DNA of 64,000 nucleotides from Clostridia bacterium (GCA_017622085.1 JAGARU010000030.1:1-64000); one strand, 5' to 3'; numbered from the stretch's first letter, positions 40,437-50,620 are shown. A program made the numbers and translations. The notes: a model not told the origin generated them from the letters alone.

Positions 40437-43400
40437 ATGAGCAGAACAACATTTAAGCGCCTTGTAGCGGTTCTCCTCGCTGTTTTGATGCTCGTTCCTA
40501 TGACGAGCGTTGTATCGGCGTCGGATACCGACTCCGGGTCGAACGCGTCCTCGATTTCTCTCTCTGAGATCAATGAGATTCTGAACGCGATCACCTACAC
40601 GGAGTACAAGAAGCAGCACGCAAGCATCCCGCGCGGTGCAGAGACCATCGTGGTTCCCGGCGCCTCCTATGATGCGGCAAGCACCACCGCAAAGGTTGAG
40701 GTGCTTGACAATTATCTTGATCGCGAGGGTCAGTCCATTTCCACCGGCGACAGCGGTGTAGTTACCTGGCGGTTCAACGTGCCTGCAGACGGCATGTACT
40801 CCATCCGCATCAACTACGCACAGGTTACCCGTGAGGATGCGAACTCCAATTCCATCGAGCGAGTTCTTTACATCAACGGCAGCGTTCCCTTTGCAGAGGC
40901 ACGTTCCCTTGTGATGAAGAAGAACTGGGTGATCGAATACTATCAGGACGTTGCCGGTCAGTTTGAAACGGATAGCGAAGGTAACCAGATCCGCCCCGCT
41001 CAGACTGAGGCTCCCGTATGGCAGTCCTGGCAGGTTCGCGATACGGATGGTTATTATCCCAATCCCTTCGAGTTCTATTTCAAGGCCGGTGAAAACGCCA
41101 TCACTCTTGAGAGTATCCGTGAATCTGTTGTAATCGAGTCCATTGAGCTCGTTCCCTACAACGATCTCCTTACTTACGAAGAGTACCTTGCTCTCCATGC
41201 CGGTGCACAGGACGTGGTAGACGGCGCTCCCATCATTATTGAGGGCGAAAACATTCTTGCCACCTCCGACGTTACCATCTACCCCGTAAACGACCGTGTA
41301 TCCGCCGTTACCTCTCCCCAGAGCGCCAACGCCCTTCTTCTGAATGCTGCAGGCGGCGAGGAGTGGGCAACCTCCGGACAGTGGATCACCTACGGCTTCT
41401 ACGTAGAGAAGAGCGGCTTCTATAACATCGACCTCCGCTTCAAGCAGTCCTGGCAGAGCGGTCTTGACGTTGCAAGACGCGTTTACATCGACGGCGAGGT
41501 TCCCTTCGAGGAAGCCAACGGCTTTGTGTTCGGCTTCGATAACTCCTGGCAGTCCACCGCCCTCACCGACGGTGAAACCGTTTACAAGTTCTACCTTGAA
41601 GAAGGTTATCACACTATCCGCTTCGAGGTAACCCTCGGTGCCTTCGGTACTGTGGTTCAGTCCGTCAGCGAGACTCTTACCAAGATCAACGGTTGCTACC
41701 TTGAGATCCTTAAGCTCACCGGTACCAGCCCCGACAAGTTCCAGGATTACAAGTTCGAGACGGTTATCCCCAAGACTCTGGAGACTATGCTTCTCTCCGC
41801 AAACGAGCTGGAGGCAGCCGTTCGCTTCATCGGTGAGAAGAGTGAAAACACCGCAACGCTCGAGCAGATCTACATGATCCTTCGGGACATGGTGCACGAC
41901 ACCGACCTGATCGCTACCAAGCTTAAGAACCTGAAGTCCTACCTTGGTACTCTCGGTACTTGGCTCAGCAGCGCAAAGAGCCAGCCCCTCATGGTTGACT
42001 ACATTTCCATTCAGCCTGTAAACTCTGAGGCTCCTAAGGCAGACGCGAACTTCTTCCAGTCCATCTGGTATCAGCTCCGTCTGTTCGTAGCAAGTTTCTT
42101 TACCGATTATAATAGCTTCGGTGCTTCCGAGGATCTTCCTCCTGAGAACACCATCGAGGTTTGGGTTGTTTTGAACCGTGAAAAGGCACAGATCATCCGT
42201 AACCTTGCACAGAACAACTTCACTCCCGAACACGATATCGCCGTTAACGTTAAGCTGGTAGCGGCGGGCACCCTTCTTCCTTCCGTACTTGCAGGCGTTG
42301 GCCCCGACGTTTCTCTGTTTGAGGCTGACCCCCTTGAATATGCAATCCGTGACGCGGTAATGCCGCTGAATGAATTTGAAGGCTTTGATAAGGTTTGTGA
42401 ACGCTACGTTCCCGAGGCTCTTACTCCCGTAACCCTTTACGGTAAGACCTACGGCTTGCCCGACTCCATGACCTTCACCATGCTCTTCTACCGTAAGGAC
42501 ATTCTGGCTGACCTTGGCCTTGACCTTCCTCAGACCTGGGATGATCTGGTAGCGATGATTCCTACCCTGATGGCCAACAACATGACCCTCGGTATGTACA
42601 ACGACTCCCTGATCCTTCAGTATCAGGCGGGCGGCGAGCTCTGGGCCGATGACGGTATGAGAATCAATTACGATTCCACCACCGCTCTGGAAGCCTTTGA
42701 AACCCTCTGCGGATTCTACAAGAACTACTCTCTTGATTACCAGTACGACTTTGCAAACCGTTTCAGAACGGGTGAAATGCCCATCGGTATTGCACAGTAT
42801 ACCACCTACAACCAGTTGTCCGTATTCGCATCCGAGCTTTCCGGTCTGTGGGGCTTCACCACTCTTCCCGGTACTCCTCAGGCAGATGGCTCCATTAACT
42901 ACGATGCAATGCTGACCGTTACCTCTTGCATGATGCTTAAGAACACCACCAAGCCCGAGCAGGCATGGAAGTTCATGGCATGGTACACCGATTCCGATTT
43001 CCAGATCTCCTACTCCAACGAAGTAGTAGCAACCATGGGTACTGCGGAAAAGCACAACACCGCAAACGTTGAGGCTCTCGGCGAGCTTCCTTGGTCTGCT
43101 GAGGAATATGCGGCAATCGACGACCAGATGCACCACCTGTCCGCGGTAACCCGTTACCCCGGCACCTACATTCTTAACCGTTACGTAGAGTTTGCATTCC
43201 TCGATGTTTACAACAACAACGCAGATGCAGCTACATCCCTTCTTTCTCACGTTAATACTATTAATAAGGAAGTAAACCGTAAGAGAACCGAGTTTGGTCT
43301 CGAGACTCTGGATATCGGTAAGACTCTGGCAGATAAGAGAATGGGCCAGGTAATGACCCTTCTGACCGAGGGTACCATGATCGCCTTCGACCGTGAAAAG

Positions 43401-43646
43401 TTCACTCTGGCAGAGGGCGCAAGAACCAGATACGCAGACTTCATTGCACGCGTAGGCGAGGCAGTTGAGGATGCATCCGTATCCAAGGTTCCCGACGAGG
43501 CAATTGAGGCCTTGAGAGAGCTTGCAGCCGAGGCTGAAACGTACTCCGTTGACAAGACCCTGTCCTCCGCAGACCGCAACGGTATGGAAATGGTAGCAGA
43601 ATACCTGACCACCGCAGCGGACGCGATCCTGTCGTACCGTAAATAA
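40437..43646 (+). CDS. Secreted solute-binding protein with two N-terminal carbohydrate-binding-like modules
   Basis: This 1069-residue protein has a Sec signal peptide (about 1-28, VVSA then SD) but no lipobox Cys, unlike usual Firmicutes binding proteins. Two beta-sandwich modules of the CBM35/CBM6 kind follow (about 60-230, with RVLYINGSVPFAEA; about 255-430, with RRVYIDGEVPFEEA). A helical linker precedes a family-1 sugar-binding fold (about 575-960: IEVWVVLNREKAQII, VLAGVGPDVSLFE, YGLPDSMTFTMLFYRKDIL, EQAWKFMAWYTD). A helical tail closes it. It should bind an oligosaccharide for the permeases encoded next. How it stays at the cell is unclear; the modules may hold it to wall glycan or substrate. 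The ATG follows GGAGG; it is the first gene of the operon. Confidence 0.85.
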   Translation: MSRTTFKRLVAVLLAVLMLVPMTSVVSASDTDSGSNASSISLSEINEILNAITYTEYKKQHASIPRGAETIVVPGASYDAASTTAKVEVLDNYLDREGQSISTGDSGVVTWRFNVPADGMYSIRINYAQVTREDANSNSIERVLYINGSVPFAEARSLVMKKNWVIEYYQDVAGQFETDSEGNQIRPAQTEAPVWQSWQVRDTDGYYPNPFEFYFKAGENAITLESIRESVVIESIELVPYNDLLTYEEYLALHAGAQDVVDGAPIIIEGENILATSDVTIYPVNDRVSAVTSPQSANALLLNAAGGEEWATSGQWITYGFYVEKSGFYNIDLRFKQSWQSGLDVARRVYIDGEVPFEEANGFVFGFDNSWQSTALTDGETVYKFYLEEGYHTIRFEVTLGAFGTVVQSVSETLTKINGCYLEILKLTGTSPDKFQDYKFETVIPKTLETMLLSANELEAAVRFIGEKSENTATLEQIYMILRDMVHDTDLIATKLKNLKSYLGTLGTWLSSAKSQPLMVDYISIQPVNSEAPKADANFFQSIWYQLRLFVASFFTDYNSFGASEDLPPENTIEVWVVLNREKAQIIRNLAQNNFTPEHDIAVNVKLVAAGTLLPSVLAGVGPDVSLFEADPLEYAIRDAVMPLNEFEGFDKVCERYVPEALTPVTLYGKTYGLPDSMTFTMLFYRKDILADLGLDLPQTWDDLVAMIPTLMANNMTLGMYNDSLILQYQAGGELWADDGMRINYDSTTALEAFETLCGFYKNYSLDYQYDFANRFRTGEMPIGIAQYTTYNQLSVFASELSGLWGFTTLPGTPQADGSINYDAMLTVTSCMMLKNTTKPEQAWKFMAWYTDSDFQISYSNEVVATMGTAEKHNTANVEALGELPWSAEEYAAIDDQMHHLSAVTRYPGTYILNRYVEFAFLDVYNNNADAATSLLSHVNTINKEVNRKRTEFGLETLDIGKTLADKRMGQVMTLLTEGTMIAFDREKFTLAEGARTRYADFIARVGEAVEDASVSKVPDEAIEALRELAAEAETYSVDKTLSSADRNGMEMVAEYLTTAADAILSYRK

Positions 43647-43682
43647 TCCACTGTAAAATATCATTTGAAGGAGAAAAAGCAC

Positions 43683-44693
43683 ATGTCAAAGAAAGCTGAA
43701 AATAAGCCTGTTGACACGTCCGTACAGAATGTGGACGCCGAGTCGGCGGAAGCGGTACAGACTGTAAAAAAAGCTGTTTCCCGAAAAGATATGACACTTG
43801 CACAGTGGACATGGAAGGAAATGAAGCGCAATAAGACCGCGTATCTTATGATCGCGCCCTTCATGATGATTTTCATCCTGTTCACCGTGTTCCCGGTTGT
43901 ACTTTCCTTGGTAATCAGTTTCACGTCGTTCAACATGACGACTCTTCCGGAATTCATCTTCATGGACAACTACATCCGTCTGTTCCTTGACGATGACCTG
44001 TTCGTAACCGCGGCAAAGAACACCTTGATCTTCGCCTGCATTACCGGACCTGTTTCCTACATCCTTTCCTTCCTCGTTGCATGGTTCATCAACGAGCTGG
44101 ATCCCCGCGTTCGTGCGGTTGTAACCCTTATCTTCTACGCTCCCTCCATTTCCGGTAACGTATACCTGATCTGGCAGTACCTGTTCTCCGGTGACGCCTA
44201 CGGTCTTGTCAATGCAACCATGATGGAGATGGGCTTCATCACCGAACCGATCCTGTGGTTCAAGGACGCAAAATACGTAATGGGACTATGTATCGTTGTA
44301 TCCCTATGGACTTCCTTGGGTACCGCGTTCCTGTCCTTCATTGCAGGTCTTCAGACCGTAGACCGCAGCTTGTTTGAGGCGGCGGCCGTGGACGGAATCA
44401 AGAACCGTTGGCAGGAGCTTTGGTACGTAACCCTTCCCACCATGAAGCCTCAGCTGATGTTCGGTGCGGTTATGTCCATCACTGGCGCGTTCAACTTCGG
44501 TCCCATCGTTACGGCTCTGGCCGGTAACCCCTCCGTTGACTATGCGGCGTATACGATCATGCAGCATCTGGAGGAGTACAGTGGTGTCCGTTGGGAGGTT
44601 GGATACGCTTCCGCGATCTCCTTCTTCCTCTTCCTTGTAATGATCCTTGCGAACATGGCGATCAACAAGATGCTTTCAAAGGTAGGTGAGTAA
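43683..44693 (+). CDS. Sugar ABC transporter permease (MalF/UgpA type), pair 1
   Basis: This 336-residue inner-membrane subunit has six helices after a 50-residue cytoplasmic head (TAYLMIAPFMMIFILFTVFPVVLSL opens helix 1). The EAA loop that docks the ATPase reads EAAAVDGIKNRWQELWYVTLP. No ATPase gene is in the operon, so a shared MsmK/UgpC-type ATPase is expected to serve it. The ATG at 43683 follows AAGGAG. It is separated from the second permease by two bases, a typical heterodimer pair. Confidence 0.93.
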   Translation: MSKKAENKPVDTSVQNVDAESAEAVQTVKKAVSRKDMTLAQWTWKEMKRNKTAYLMIAPFMMIFILFTVFPVVLSLVISFTSFNMTTLPEFIFMDNYIRLFLDDDLFVTAAKNTLIFACITGPVSYILSFLVAWFINELDPRVRAVVTLIFYAPSISGNVYLIWQYLFSGDAYGLVNATMMEMGFITEPILWFKDAKYVMGLCIVVSLWTSLGTAFLSFIAGLQTVDRSLFEAAAVDGIKNRWQELWYVTLPTMKPQLMFGAVMSITGAFNFGPIVTALAGNPSVDYAAYTIMQHLEEYSGVRWEVGYASAISFFLFLVMILANMAINKMLSKVGE

Positions 44694-44695
44694 GA

Positions 44696-45571
44696 ATGGC
44701 AAAAAAGCTTAGAACGAGAAAACATAAAGTCGTTCTTAACCGCTCAGTCGGCGGTGACGGCGCGATTACCTTCTTCCTCGTTATCATGGGTGCATTCATG
44801 TTCCTCCCCATGGTATATGCGATCTCCCAGTCCTTAAAGCCTCTTGACGAGCTCTGGATGTTCCCGCCCAAGTTCCTGGTAGTTAAGCCTACCCTCGGCA
44901 ACTTCAGTGACCTGTTCATCCTGATGAGTGATTCTTGGGTTCCGTTCTCCCGTTACATATTCAACACCATCTTCATTACGGCAATGGGTACCTTCGGTAA
45001 CCTGCTTCTTGGCTCCATGGCAGCGTATGCACTGTCCAAGATCAAGTTCCCCGGACGCGGTATGATCTTCCAGGTTGTACAGAAGTCCCTTATGTTTACC
45101 GCAACCGTAACCGGTGTTGCAAACTTCCTTACGTTCTCCACCCTCGGTTGGATCGATAGCCACATGGCGATCATCATGCCCGCCTGTGCATCCTCCCTTG
45201 GTCTTTACCTGATGAAGCAGTTCATGGACTCCGCCGTTGGCGATGCAACCCTTGAGAGTGCACGTCTGGACGGATGCAGCGAGTTCAAGACCTTCTGGGT
45301 AATCGCAATGCCCATGGTTAAGCCCGGTTGGCTTACCTTGATCGTTTACTCCTTCCAGGGCCTGTGGAACACCGGTTCTTCCATCTATCTCTATAGTGAG
45401 CAGCTTAAAACCCTTAACTATGCCATCGGTCAGCTGACCACCGGCTCGATTTCCCGTGCGGGCGTATCGGCGGCTTCTACCGTTGTTATGATGATCATCC
45501 CGATCGTTGTATTCGTTATTTCTCAGAGTAGTATTATTGAGACCATGGCTTCCAGTGGTATGAAAGACTAA
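44696..45571 (+). CDS. Sugar ABC transporter permease (MalG/UgpE type), pair 1
   Basis: This 291-residue partner permease has six helices. It opens with a basic segment and GDGAITFFLVIMGAFMFLPMVYAISQSLK, the usual MalG-type start. Its EAA loop reads ESARLDGCSEFKTFWVIAMP. It forms the transport channel with the product of the gene two bases upstream. It is followed at 15 bases by the NHL/TPR/YIP1 gene. Confidence 0.93.
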   Translation: MAKKLRTRKHKVVLNRSVGGDGAITFFLVIMGAFMFLPMVYAISQSLKPLDELWMFPPKFLVVKPTLGNFSDLFILMSDSWVPFSRYIFNTIFITAMGTFGNLLLGSMAAYALSKIKFPGRGMIFQVVQKSLMFTATVTGVANFLTFSTLGWIDSHMAIIMPACASSLGLYLMKQFMDSAVGDATLESARLDGCSEFKTFWVIAMPMVKPGWLTLIVYSFQGLWNTGSSIYLYSEQLKTLNYAIGQLTTGSISRAGVSAASTVVMMIIPIVVFVISQSSIIETMASSGMKD

Positions 45572-45585
45572 GGAGGAGGATAAAA

Positions 45586-47748
45586 ATGAAAAAGATATTC
45601 AGAATATTCGTTTTTGCCATCGCCTTGGTTCTTCTGACCCTTCCCACGGTTTCGGCATCGATTCCCTATTCGACCTACACCTACGATATCTACGGCTTCA
45701 TCATGGAGTCTCCCGACGCCTACGTTCCCAGCCTTCAGGTTGACGCCCGTTACATGGGCATCAGCAGCATCGAGTCCGCGGCTCTGACCGACCTCGAGAC
45801 GGACGATGAGGGCAACGTTTACCTGGTCGACTCCAAGGCAAACCGCGTTATCGTGCTCGACCCCTACTATAAGCTTTCCTTTATAATTGATACCTTCATT
45901 AACTCCGAGGGTATCCGTGATAGCTTCAACTCCCCCAAGGGCGTGTTCATCACAGAGGACGAGATCTACGTATGTGACTCCAACAACTACCGTATCGTAA
46001 TCTTTGACCGTGAGGGTAACTACCTTCGCACGCTGGACGCTCCCAGAAGTGAGCTGTTTGGTAACACCCAGTACACCCCCATCGCGTGTGCGGTTACCAA
46101 GGACGATGCGATCTACGTAATCTCCTCCGGTCACTATCAGGGCGTTCTGGTTCTTAACAAGGACGGTTCCTTCATTCAGTTCGTTGGCGGCACCAAGGTA
46201 GTTCTTACTGCTTGGGAACAGCTGATGCAGAAGTTCGGAACTGAGGCAATGGAAGCCAACAGCGAGGACCACGTATCCAAGCCCTACAACAACATCACTA
46301 TCGATGAGAGCCGCAGCTTCGTATACGTAACCACCAACGGTTATATTTCCGATGAAGCGGAAACCGAGGCTCAGTACGCTCAGATCGCCTCTAAGGCCAG
46401 TGACTACTCTCCCGTTAAGCTTCTTAACCCCGCCGGTAACGATATCATGAAGCGTAACGGCTTCTGGGCTCCCTCCGGTGAGGTTGCTGCCGAGCTTGTG
46501 GAAGGTAAGACCTACCACGACGTTTCTCAGATCGTTGACGTAGCCAGCGGCGAGGAAGGTACCTGGTCCATCATCGATAACCGCCGTGCCCGCGTTTACA
46601 CCTACGACAGAGACGGTAAGCTCCTCTTTGCCTTCGGTGACGGCGGTGCGAAGAACACCAACGCTACCAACCAGCTTGGTAACATCAATAACCTGAATGC
46701 CATTGCATATCAGGGCTCCAACATCATTCTTCTTGATACCACCTCCAGTATCTTTACCGTATACTCCAGAACCACCTACGGTGAGCTCCTCATGGAAGCG
46801 ATCCACGCACAAAACGAGCGTGACTTCGATACCGCCATTGAGAAGTGGAGAGACGTTTTGAAGCGTAACAACAACTTCGACGAGGCTTACGTTCAGATCG
46901 GTCTTGCTTACTACCGTGCCGGTGACTACGAGCAGGCAGTAGAGTACTACAAGCTCGCGTATGAGACGGAGAACTACTCCGATGCATACCGCGAAATCCG
47001 TAAGGTAAACACCCAGAAGTACCTGTGGCTCATCCCCATCGTGGCAATCGCTCTCCTCGTTGGTATTGCTAAGTTCTTCAAGTATGCAGGCCGCGTAAAC
47101 AAGGAGACCGCCCTCAAGGTTGGCCGCAAGAGCTTCAAGGAAGAGCTGCTTTACGTATTCCACGTTATCTTCCATCCCTTCGACGGTTTCTGGGATATCA
47201 AGCATGAGTACCGCGGCTCCATGCGTGCCTCTTGGGTATTCATCCTTCTGACGGTTGCTTACTTCTGGTACAACACCGTTGGTTCCGGTTACATCATCAA
47301 CCAGTTGCCCGTCAACATGAGCTTTATCTACAACATCATCTCGGTACTTCTTCCCATTCTCCTTTGGGTTGTTGCCAACTGGTGTCTTACCACTCTGTTC
47401 GACGGTGAAGGTACTCTTAAGGATATCTTCATTGCAACCAGCTACTCCCTTCTTCCCCTTGCACTCCTCGGCATTCCCGCAACCATCATCTCCAACGTGC
47501 TCGTAGCAGACGAGGTACAGATCCTTGGTCTTATCTCCGGTATCTCCTACGTTTGGGTTGGTATGTTGATCTTCATCGGTATGATGGTAACCCATAACTA
47601 CTCCATGCTGAAGAGTATTACCACTTGCTTGTTTACCATCGTCGGAATCGCATTCATCGTATTCGTTGCGATTCTGTTCTCCAGCTTGATCATGAAGCTG
47701 GTAATGTTCATCACCACCATCGCGCAAGAAATTGCATTCCATTCGTAA
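45586..47748 (+). CDS. NHL-propeller/TPR/YIP1 membrane protein
   Basis: This 720-residue protein combines three unrelated modules. After a signal peptide (about 1-25), an extracellular NHL-like beta-propeller spans about 50-390, with blade motifs such as DDEGNVYLVDSKANRVIVLD and EDEIYVCDSNNYRIVIFDREGNY. A TPR-like helical pair follows (about 400-460: ERDFDTAIEKWRDVLKRNN, FDEAYVQIGLAYYRAGDYEQA). A first membrane helix (about 478-498) leads to a C-terminal five-helix YIP1 domain (about 525-715, starting FHPFDGFWDIKHE). I recall YIP1-family genes next to similar ABC and DUF5696 genes in Paenibacillus. The role is unknown; it could link substrate sensing outside to transporter assembly. Confidence 0.8.
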   Translation: MKKIFRIFVFAIALVLLTLPTVSASIPYSTYTYDIYGFIMESPDAYVPSLQVDARYMGISSIESAALTDLETDDEGNVYLVDSKANRVIVLDPYYKLSFIIDTFINSEGIRDSFNSPKGVFITEDEIYVCDSNNYRIVIFDREGNYLRTLDAPRSELFGNTQYTPIACAVTKDDAIYVISSGHYQGVLVLNKDGSFIQFVGGTKVVLTAWEQLMQKFGTEAMEANSEDHVSKPYNNITIDESRSFVYVTTNGYISDEAETEAQYAQIASKASDYSPVKLLNPAGNDIMKRNGFWAPSGEVAAELVEGKTYHDVSQIVDVASGEEGTWSIIDNRRARVYTYDRDGKLLFAFGDGGAKNTNATNQLGNINNLNAIAYQGSNIILLDTTSSIFTVYSRTTYGELLMEAIHAQNERDFDTAIEKWRDVLKRNNNFDEAYVQIGLAYYRAGDYEQAVEYYKLAYETENYSDAYREIRKVNTQKYLWLIPIVAIALLVGIAKFFKYAGRVNKETALKVGRKSFKEELLYVFHVIFHPFDGFWDIKHEYRGSMRASWVFILLTVAYFWYNTVGSGYIINQLPVNMSFIYNIISVLLPILLWVVANWCLTTLFDGEGTLKDIFIATSYSLLPLALLGIPATIISNVLVADEVQILGLISGISYVWVGMLIFIGMMVTHNYSMLKSITTCLFTIVGIAFIVFVAILFSSLIMKLVMFITTIAQEIAFHS

Positions 47749-47764
47749 CAGAGAGGAGAAGATA

Positions 47765-50620
47765 ATGATGAGAAAGATTAGAATATTATCCGCGCTCCTG
47801 ACTGTTTTAATGGTGTTCGGAATTTTCGGAACATTCGCGACTCCCACGGTTGAGGCGGCAGAACCCGTCGTAAGAGCGGAGCTCAGTGCAGCTGACCAGA
47901 AGCGTGTTGACGGCATGGAGCTCTACCTGACCAGCCCTAACGGCCAGTTCGAGCTTTATATGGATCCCGAAAGCGCAGATTTCGCTTACGTATGCGTTCC
48001 CACCGGAGAAGTTATGTTCTCCACCCCCGGCAACCTGACCGGTAAGGCTTCCGCTACGGCAACCTACCGCTCCACCGTTCTTATTAACTATAAGGATATC
48101 TGGGGTAATAACGACGTGCTGAACAGCTATGAGGATGCTTATGAGCTGGGTCAGATCAACATCAAGCGCGTTAAGACCGGTGTCCGCGTAGAGTACACCA
48201 TGGGTGAGGAGCCTACGGTTTACTACATCCCCGTTGTAATCGACAAGGACCGCTTCGAGCAGCTGGTTCTTGATAAGATTACCAACGCCACCGATAAGCG
48301 CCGTGTGTCCATTCGTTACAACCTGTACGACGTTACCGGCCTTGATCCCGAGAGCGACAAGTACAAGGGTTACGTTTCCAAGTGCCCACAGTGTGTAAAC
48401 GGCCCCGTTTACATGCTGAGTACCGCCGTTGACGCAACCAGTGACGTTGCAAAGCAGATCTCGGATCTCTTGGCTAAGTACACCGACTACTCCTACGAGG
48501 ACTACCAGTACGATGCTACCAAGCACAACGTTACCGGTACCATCGGTAACACTCCTGTGTTCCGTTTTGCTCTTGAGTATAAGCTGGATAACACCGGCCT
48601 TGAGGTTAACCTTTCCGGCGGAAGCATTTCCTTCGATGAAAACCTCTACACTCTGAAGAGCATTGATATCCTTCCTTACTTTGGTGCCGCTGCCAGAAAC
48701 CAGACCGGTTACACCTTCGTTCCGGACGGAAGTGGCGCGATCACCTACTTCGAGGATGCAGTATATCAGAACAAGCCCCTCAGCATCAACGGCTCTCTCT
48801 ACGGCATCGACTATGCAACCCATATCCTTAAGGGTAGTACCCGTGAGATCTTCCGTCTTCCCGTATTCGGTCTTGTAAAGGACACCGTGGAAACGGATGA
48901 CGAGGGCAACTCCGTTACCTCCCGTGGCGGCTTCGTTGCTATCATCACTGCCGGTGAGGCAGTAGGTACCATCTCCGCAACCTGCGAGGGTACCGCAACC
49001 GGACGTGCTCACTCCGTATGGGCCAGCGTATGTCCCATGACCTTCGACGAGTACAACCTGAACTGGGATGCAGACTTCCCGATCACCATTCAGTCTGACC
49101 GCCGTTTCACCGGTGACTTCACCGTTCGTTACTCCATGCTCCATGATGAAGCAAAGGCTGCCGCCGCTAACATTGCCGATCCCTATCGCGCATCCTACGT
49201 TGGCATGGCAGATGCTTACCGTGACTACTTGATCGACACCGGCGTTCTCTCCGATGTCACCACCGCAACCTCTGTGCCCCTGTTCATCGAGGCCTTCGGT
49301 TCCGTTAAGTATGACGATAAGATCCTTACCTTCCCCATTGAGATCGACCTTCCTCTGACCACCTTCGAGGATGTTCAGACTATGTGGACCAGACTCCACG
49401 ACGGATCCGGTATTGAGAACATCAACTTCATCCTTACCGGCTTTGCAAACCAGGGTATCATGCGTCAGGCTTACCCCTCCAGCCTTAAGTGGATCTCCGC
49501 TCTTGGCGGCAAGTCCGGTATCCGTGACCTGATCTCCTTCGCAGATGAGCACAGCTTCAATCTGTACCCCAACTTCAACTACGCATATTCTCAGAACCGT
49601 AACTCCAAGGGTCTGAACTACAAGTACCACGCCGGTCGTATGATCGATAACCGTTACATCACCAAGCGTGAGTATGACCCCGCAACCCAGACCTTCGTAA
49701 GTAACAACAGCACCGGCGTATCCATCTCCGCATCGGTTTACGACGAGCTCTACACCAAGTTCTTGAAGCAGTACTCCAAGTACGACTTCAGCACCATCGG
49801 TGTTATGACTCTCGGTACTGCCCTTAACAGTGACTTCGACGACGAAGAGCCCTACAACCGTGAGGACTCCAAGATGTTCACCGTTAACGTGCTTGAGAAG
49901 ATGGCCTCCGAGTACGAGGTTCTCGTATCCGGCGGTAACGCTTACACTCTGCCCTATGCATCCGTAGTAGTTGAGCTTCCCACCGACAGTAGCTTGCTTC
50001 TTGCCGGCTCCGAGTCCGTTCCCTTCGCAGGTATGGTACTCCACGGCTACAAGACCACCACCGGTGAGGTTCTTAACTCCGCAGGTGATACCGACTACGC
50101 GGTAATGAAGGCAATTGAGAGTGGCGTAGGTGCTTACTTCCAGCTCTCCTACCAGAACGTGCACCATCTGAAGGACTACGTATTCCTTAGCCAGTACTAC
50201 GCAGTTGACTTCCAGAACTGGTACGACGAAATGGTTGAGATCTACAAGGAGCTTAACAACAACATTGGTACCCTTCAGTCCACCGTTATTACCGACCACG
50301 AGTTCCTTTCCGGTTACCGTATCGTAACTGAGGAGGAGGCCGAGGCAGGTATCGACTACGTAACTGAGGTTGACAACCGAATCGCAAGAGTTGAGTACGG
50401 TGGAAACACCAGCTTCATCCTTAACTACAACTACAACTTCGGCGTAACCGTAACCTACGAGGATATGGAAATTGACATTCCCGCCCTTTGCTACGTTAAG
50501 ATCGTAGAGGGTGCTGACGGACACTCCATTTCCAACTTTGGTGGCGACGAGCTCATTACGGTTGACTACAATGGCACCACCTACACCATCGGTGCAGGCG
50601 AAACTCTTAAAATCAATTGA
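47765..50620 (+). CDS. Large secreted protein of DUF5696 type, possible glycosidase
   Basis: This 951-residue protein has a signal peptide (about 1-29, ending VEAAEPV) and no visible anchor. The N-terminal 400 residues are beta-rich, as in a supersandwich domain; about 430-780 reads like an alpha/beta barrel (FIEAFGSVKYDDKIL, INFILTGFANQGIM, LYPNFNYAYSQNRN, TIGVMTLGTALNSDFDDEE); the last 150 residues are a beta sandwich. This is the domain order of several clan glycosidases (GH31/GH36/GH101-like), but I cannot point to a proven catalytic pair, so activity is inference. By gene company and layout it fits the DUF5696 family. The ATG at 47765 follows GAGGAG; a second ATG is immediately next to it. 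Confidence 0.75.
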   Translation: MMRKIRILSALLTVLMVFGIFGTFATPTVEAAEPVVRAELSAADQKRVDGMELYLTSPNGQFELYMDPESADFAYVCVPTGEVMFSTPGNLTGKASATATYRSTVLINYKDIWGNNDVLNSYEDAYELGQINIKRVKTGVRVEYTMGEEPTVYYIPVVIDKDRFEQLVLDKITNATDKRRVSIRYNLYDVTGLDPESDKYKGYVSKCPQCVNGPVYMLSTAVDATSDVAKQISDLLAKYTDYSYEDYQYDATKHNVTGTIGNTPVFRFALEYKLDNTGLEVNLSGGSISFDENLYTLKSIDILPYFGAAARNQTGYTFVPDGSGAITYFEDAVYQNKPLSINGSLYGIDYATHILKGSTREIFRLPVFGLVKDTVETDDEGNSVTSRGGFVAIITAGEAVGTISATCEGTATGRAHSVWASVCPMTFDEYNLNWDADFPITIQSDRRFTGDFTVRYSMLHDEAKAAAANIADPYRASYVGMADAYRDYLIDTGVLSDVTTATSVPLFIEAFGSVKYDDKILTFPIEIDLPLTTFEDVQTMWTRLHDGSGIENINFILTGFANQGIMRQAYPSSLKWISALGGKSGIRDLISFADEHSFNLYPNFNYAYSQNRNSKGLNYKYHAGRMIDNRYITKREYDPATQTFVSNNSTGVSISASVYDELYTKFLKQYSKYDFSTIGVMTLGTALNSDFDDEEPYNREDSKMFTVNVLEKMASEYEVLVSGGNAYTLPYASVVVELPTDSSLLLAGSESVPFAGMVLHGYKTTTGEVLNSAGDTDYAVMKAIESGVGAYFQLSYQNVHHLKDYVFLSQYYAVDFQNWYDEMVEIYKELNNNIGTLQSTVITDHEFLSGYRIVTEEEAEAGIDYVTEVDNRIARVEYGGNTSFILNYNYNFGVTVTYEDMEIDIPALCYVKIVEGADGHSISNFGGDELITVDYNGTTYTIGAGETLKIN

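Noticed and set aside
40302..43682. Open frame of 1126 codons on the minus strand across the binding-protein gene
   Set aside because: It lies opposite a gene with clear domains, has no ribosome binding site, and arises from codon use that avoids stop triplets on the other strand. The same holds for long minus frames at 45568-47916 and 47807-50524.
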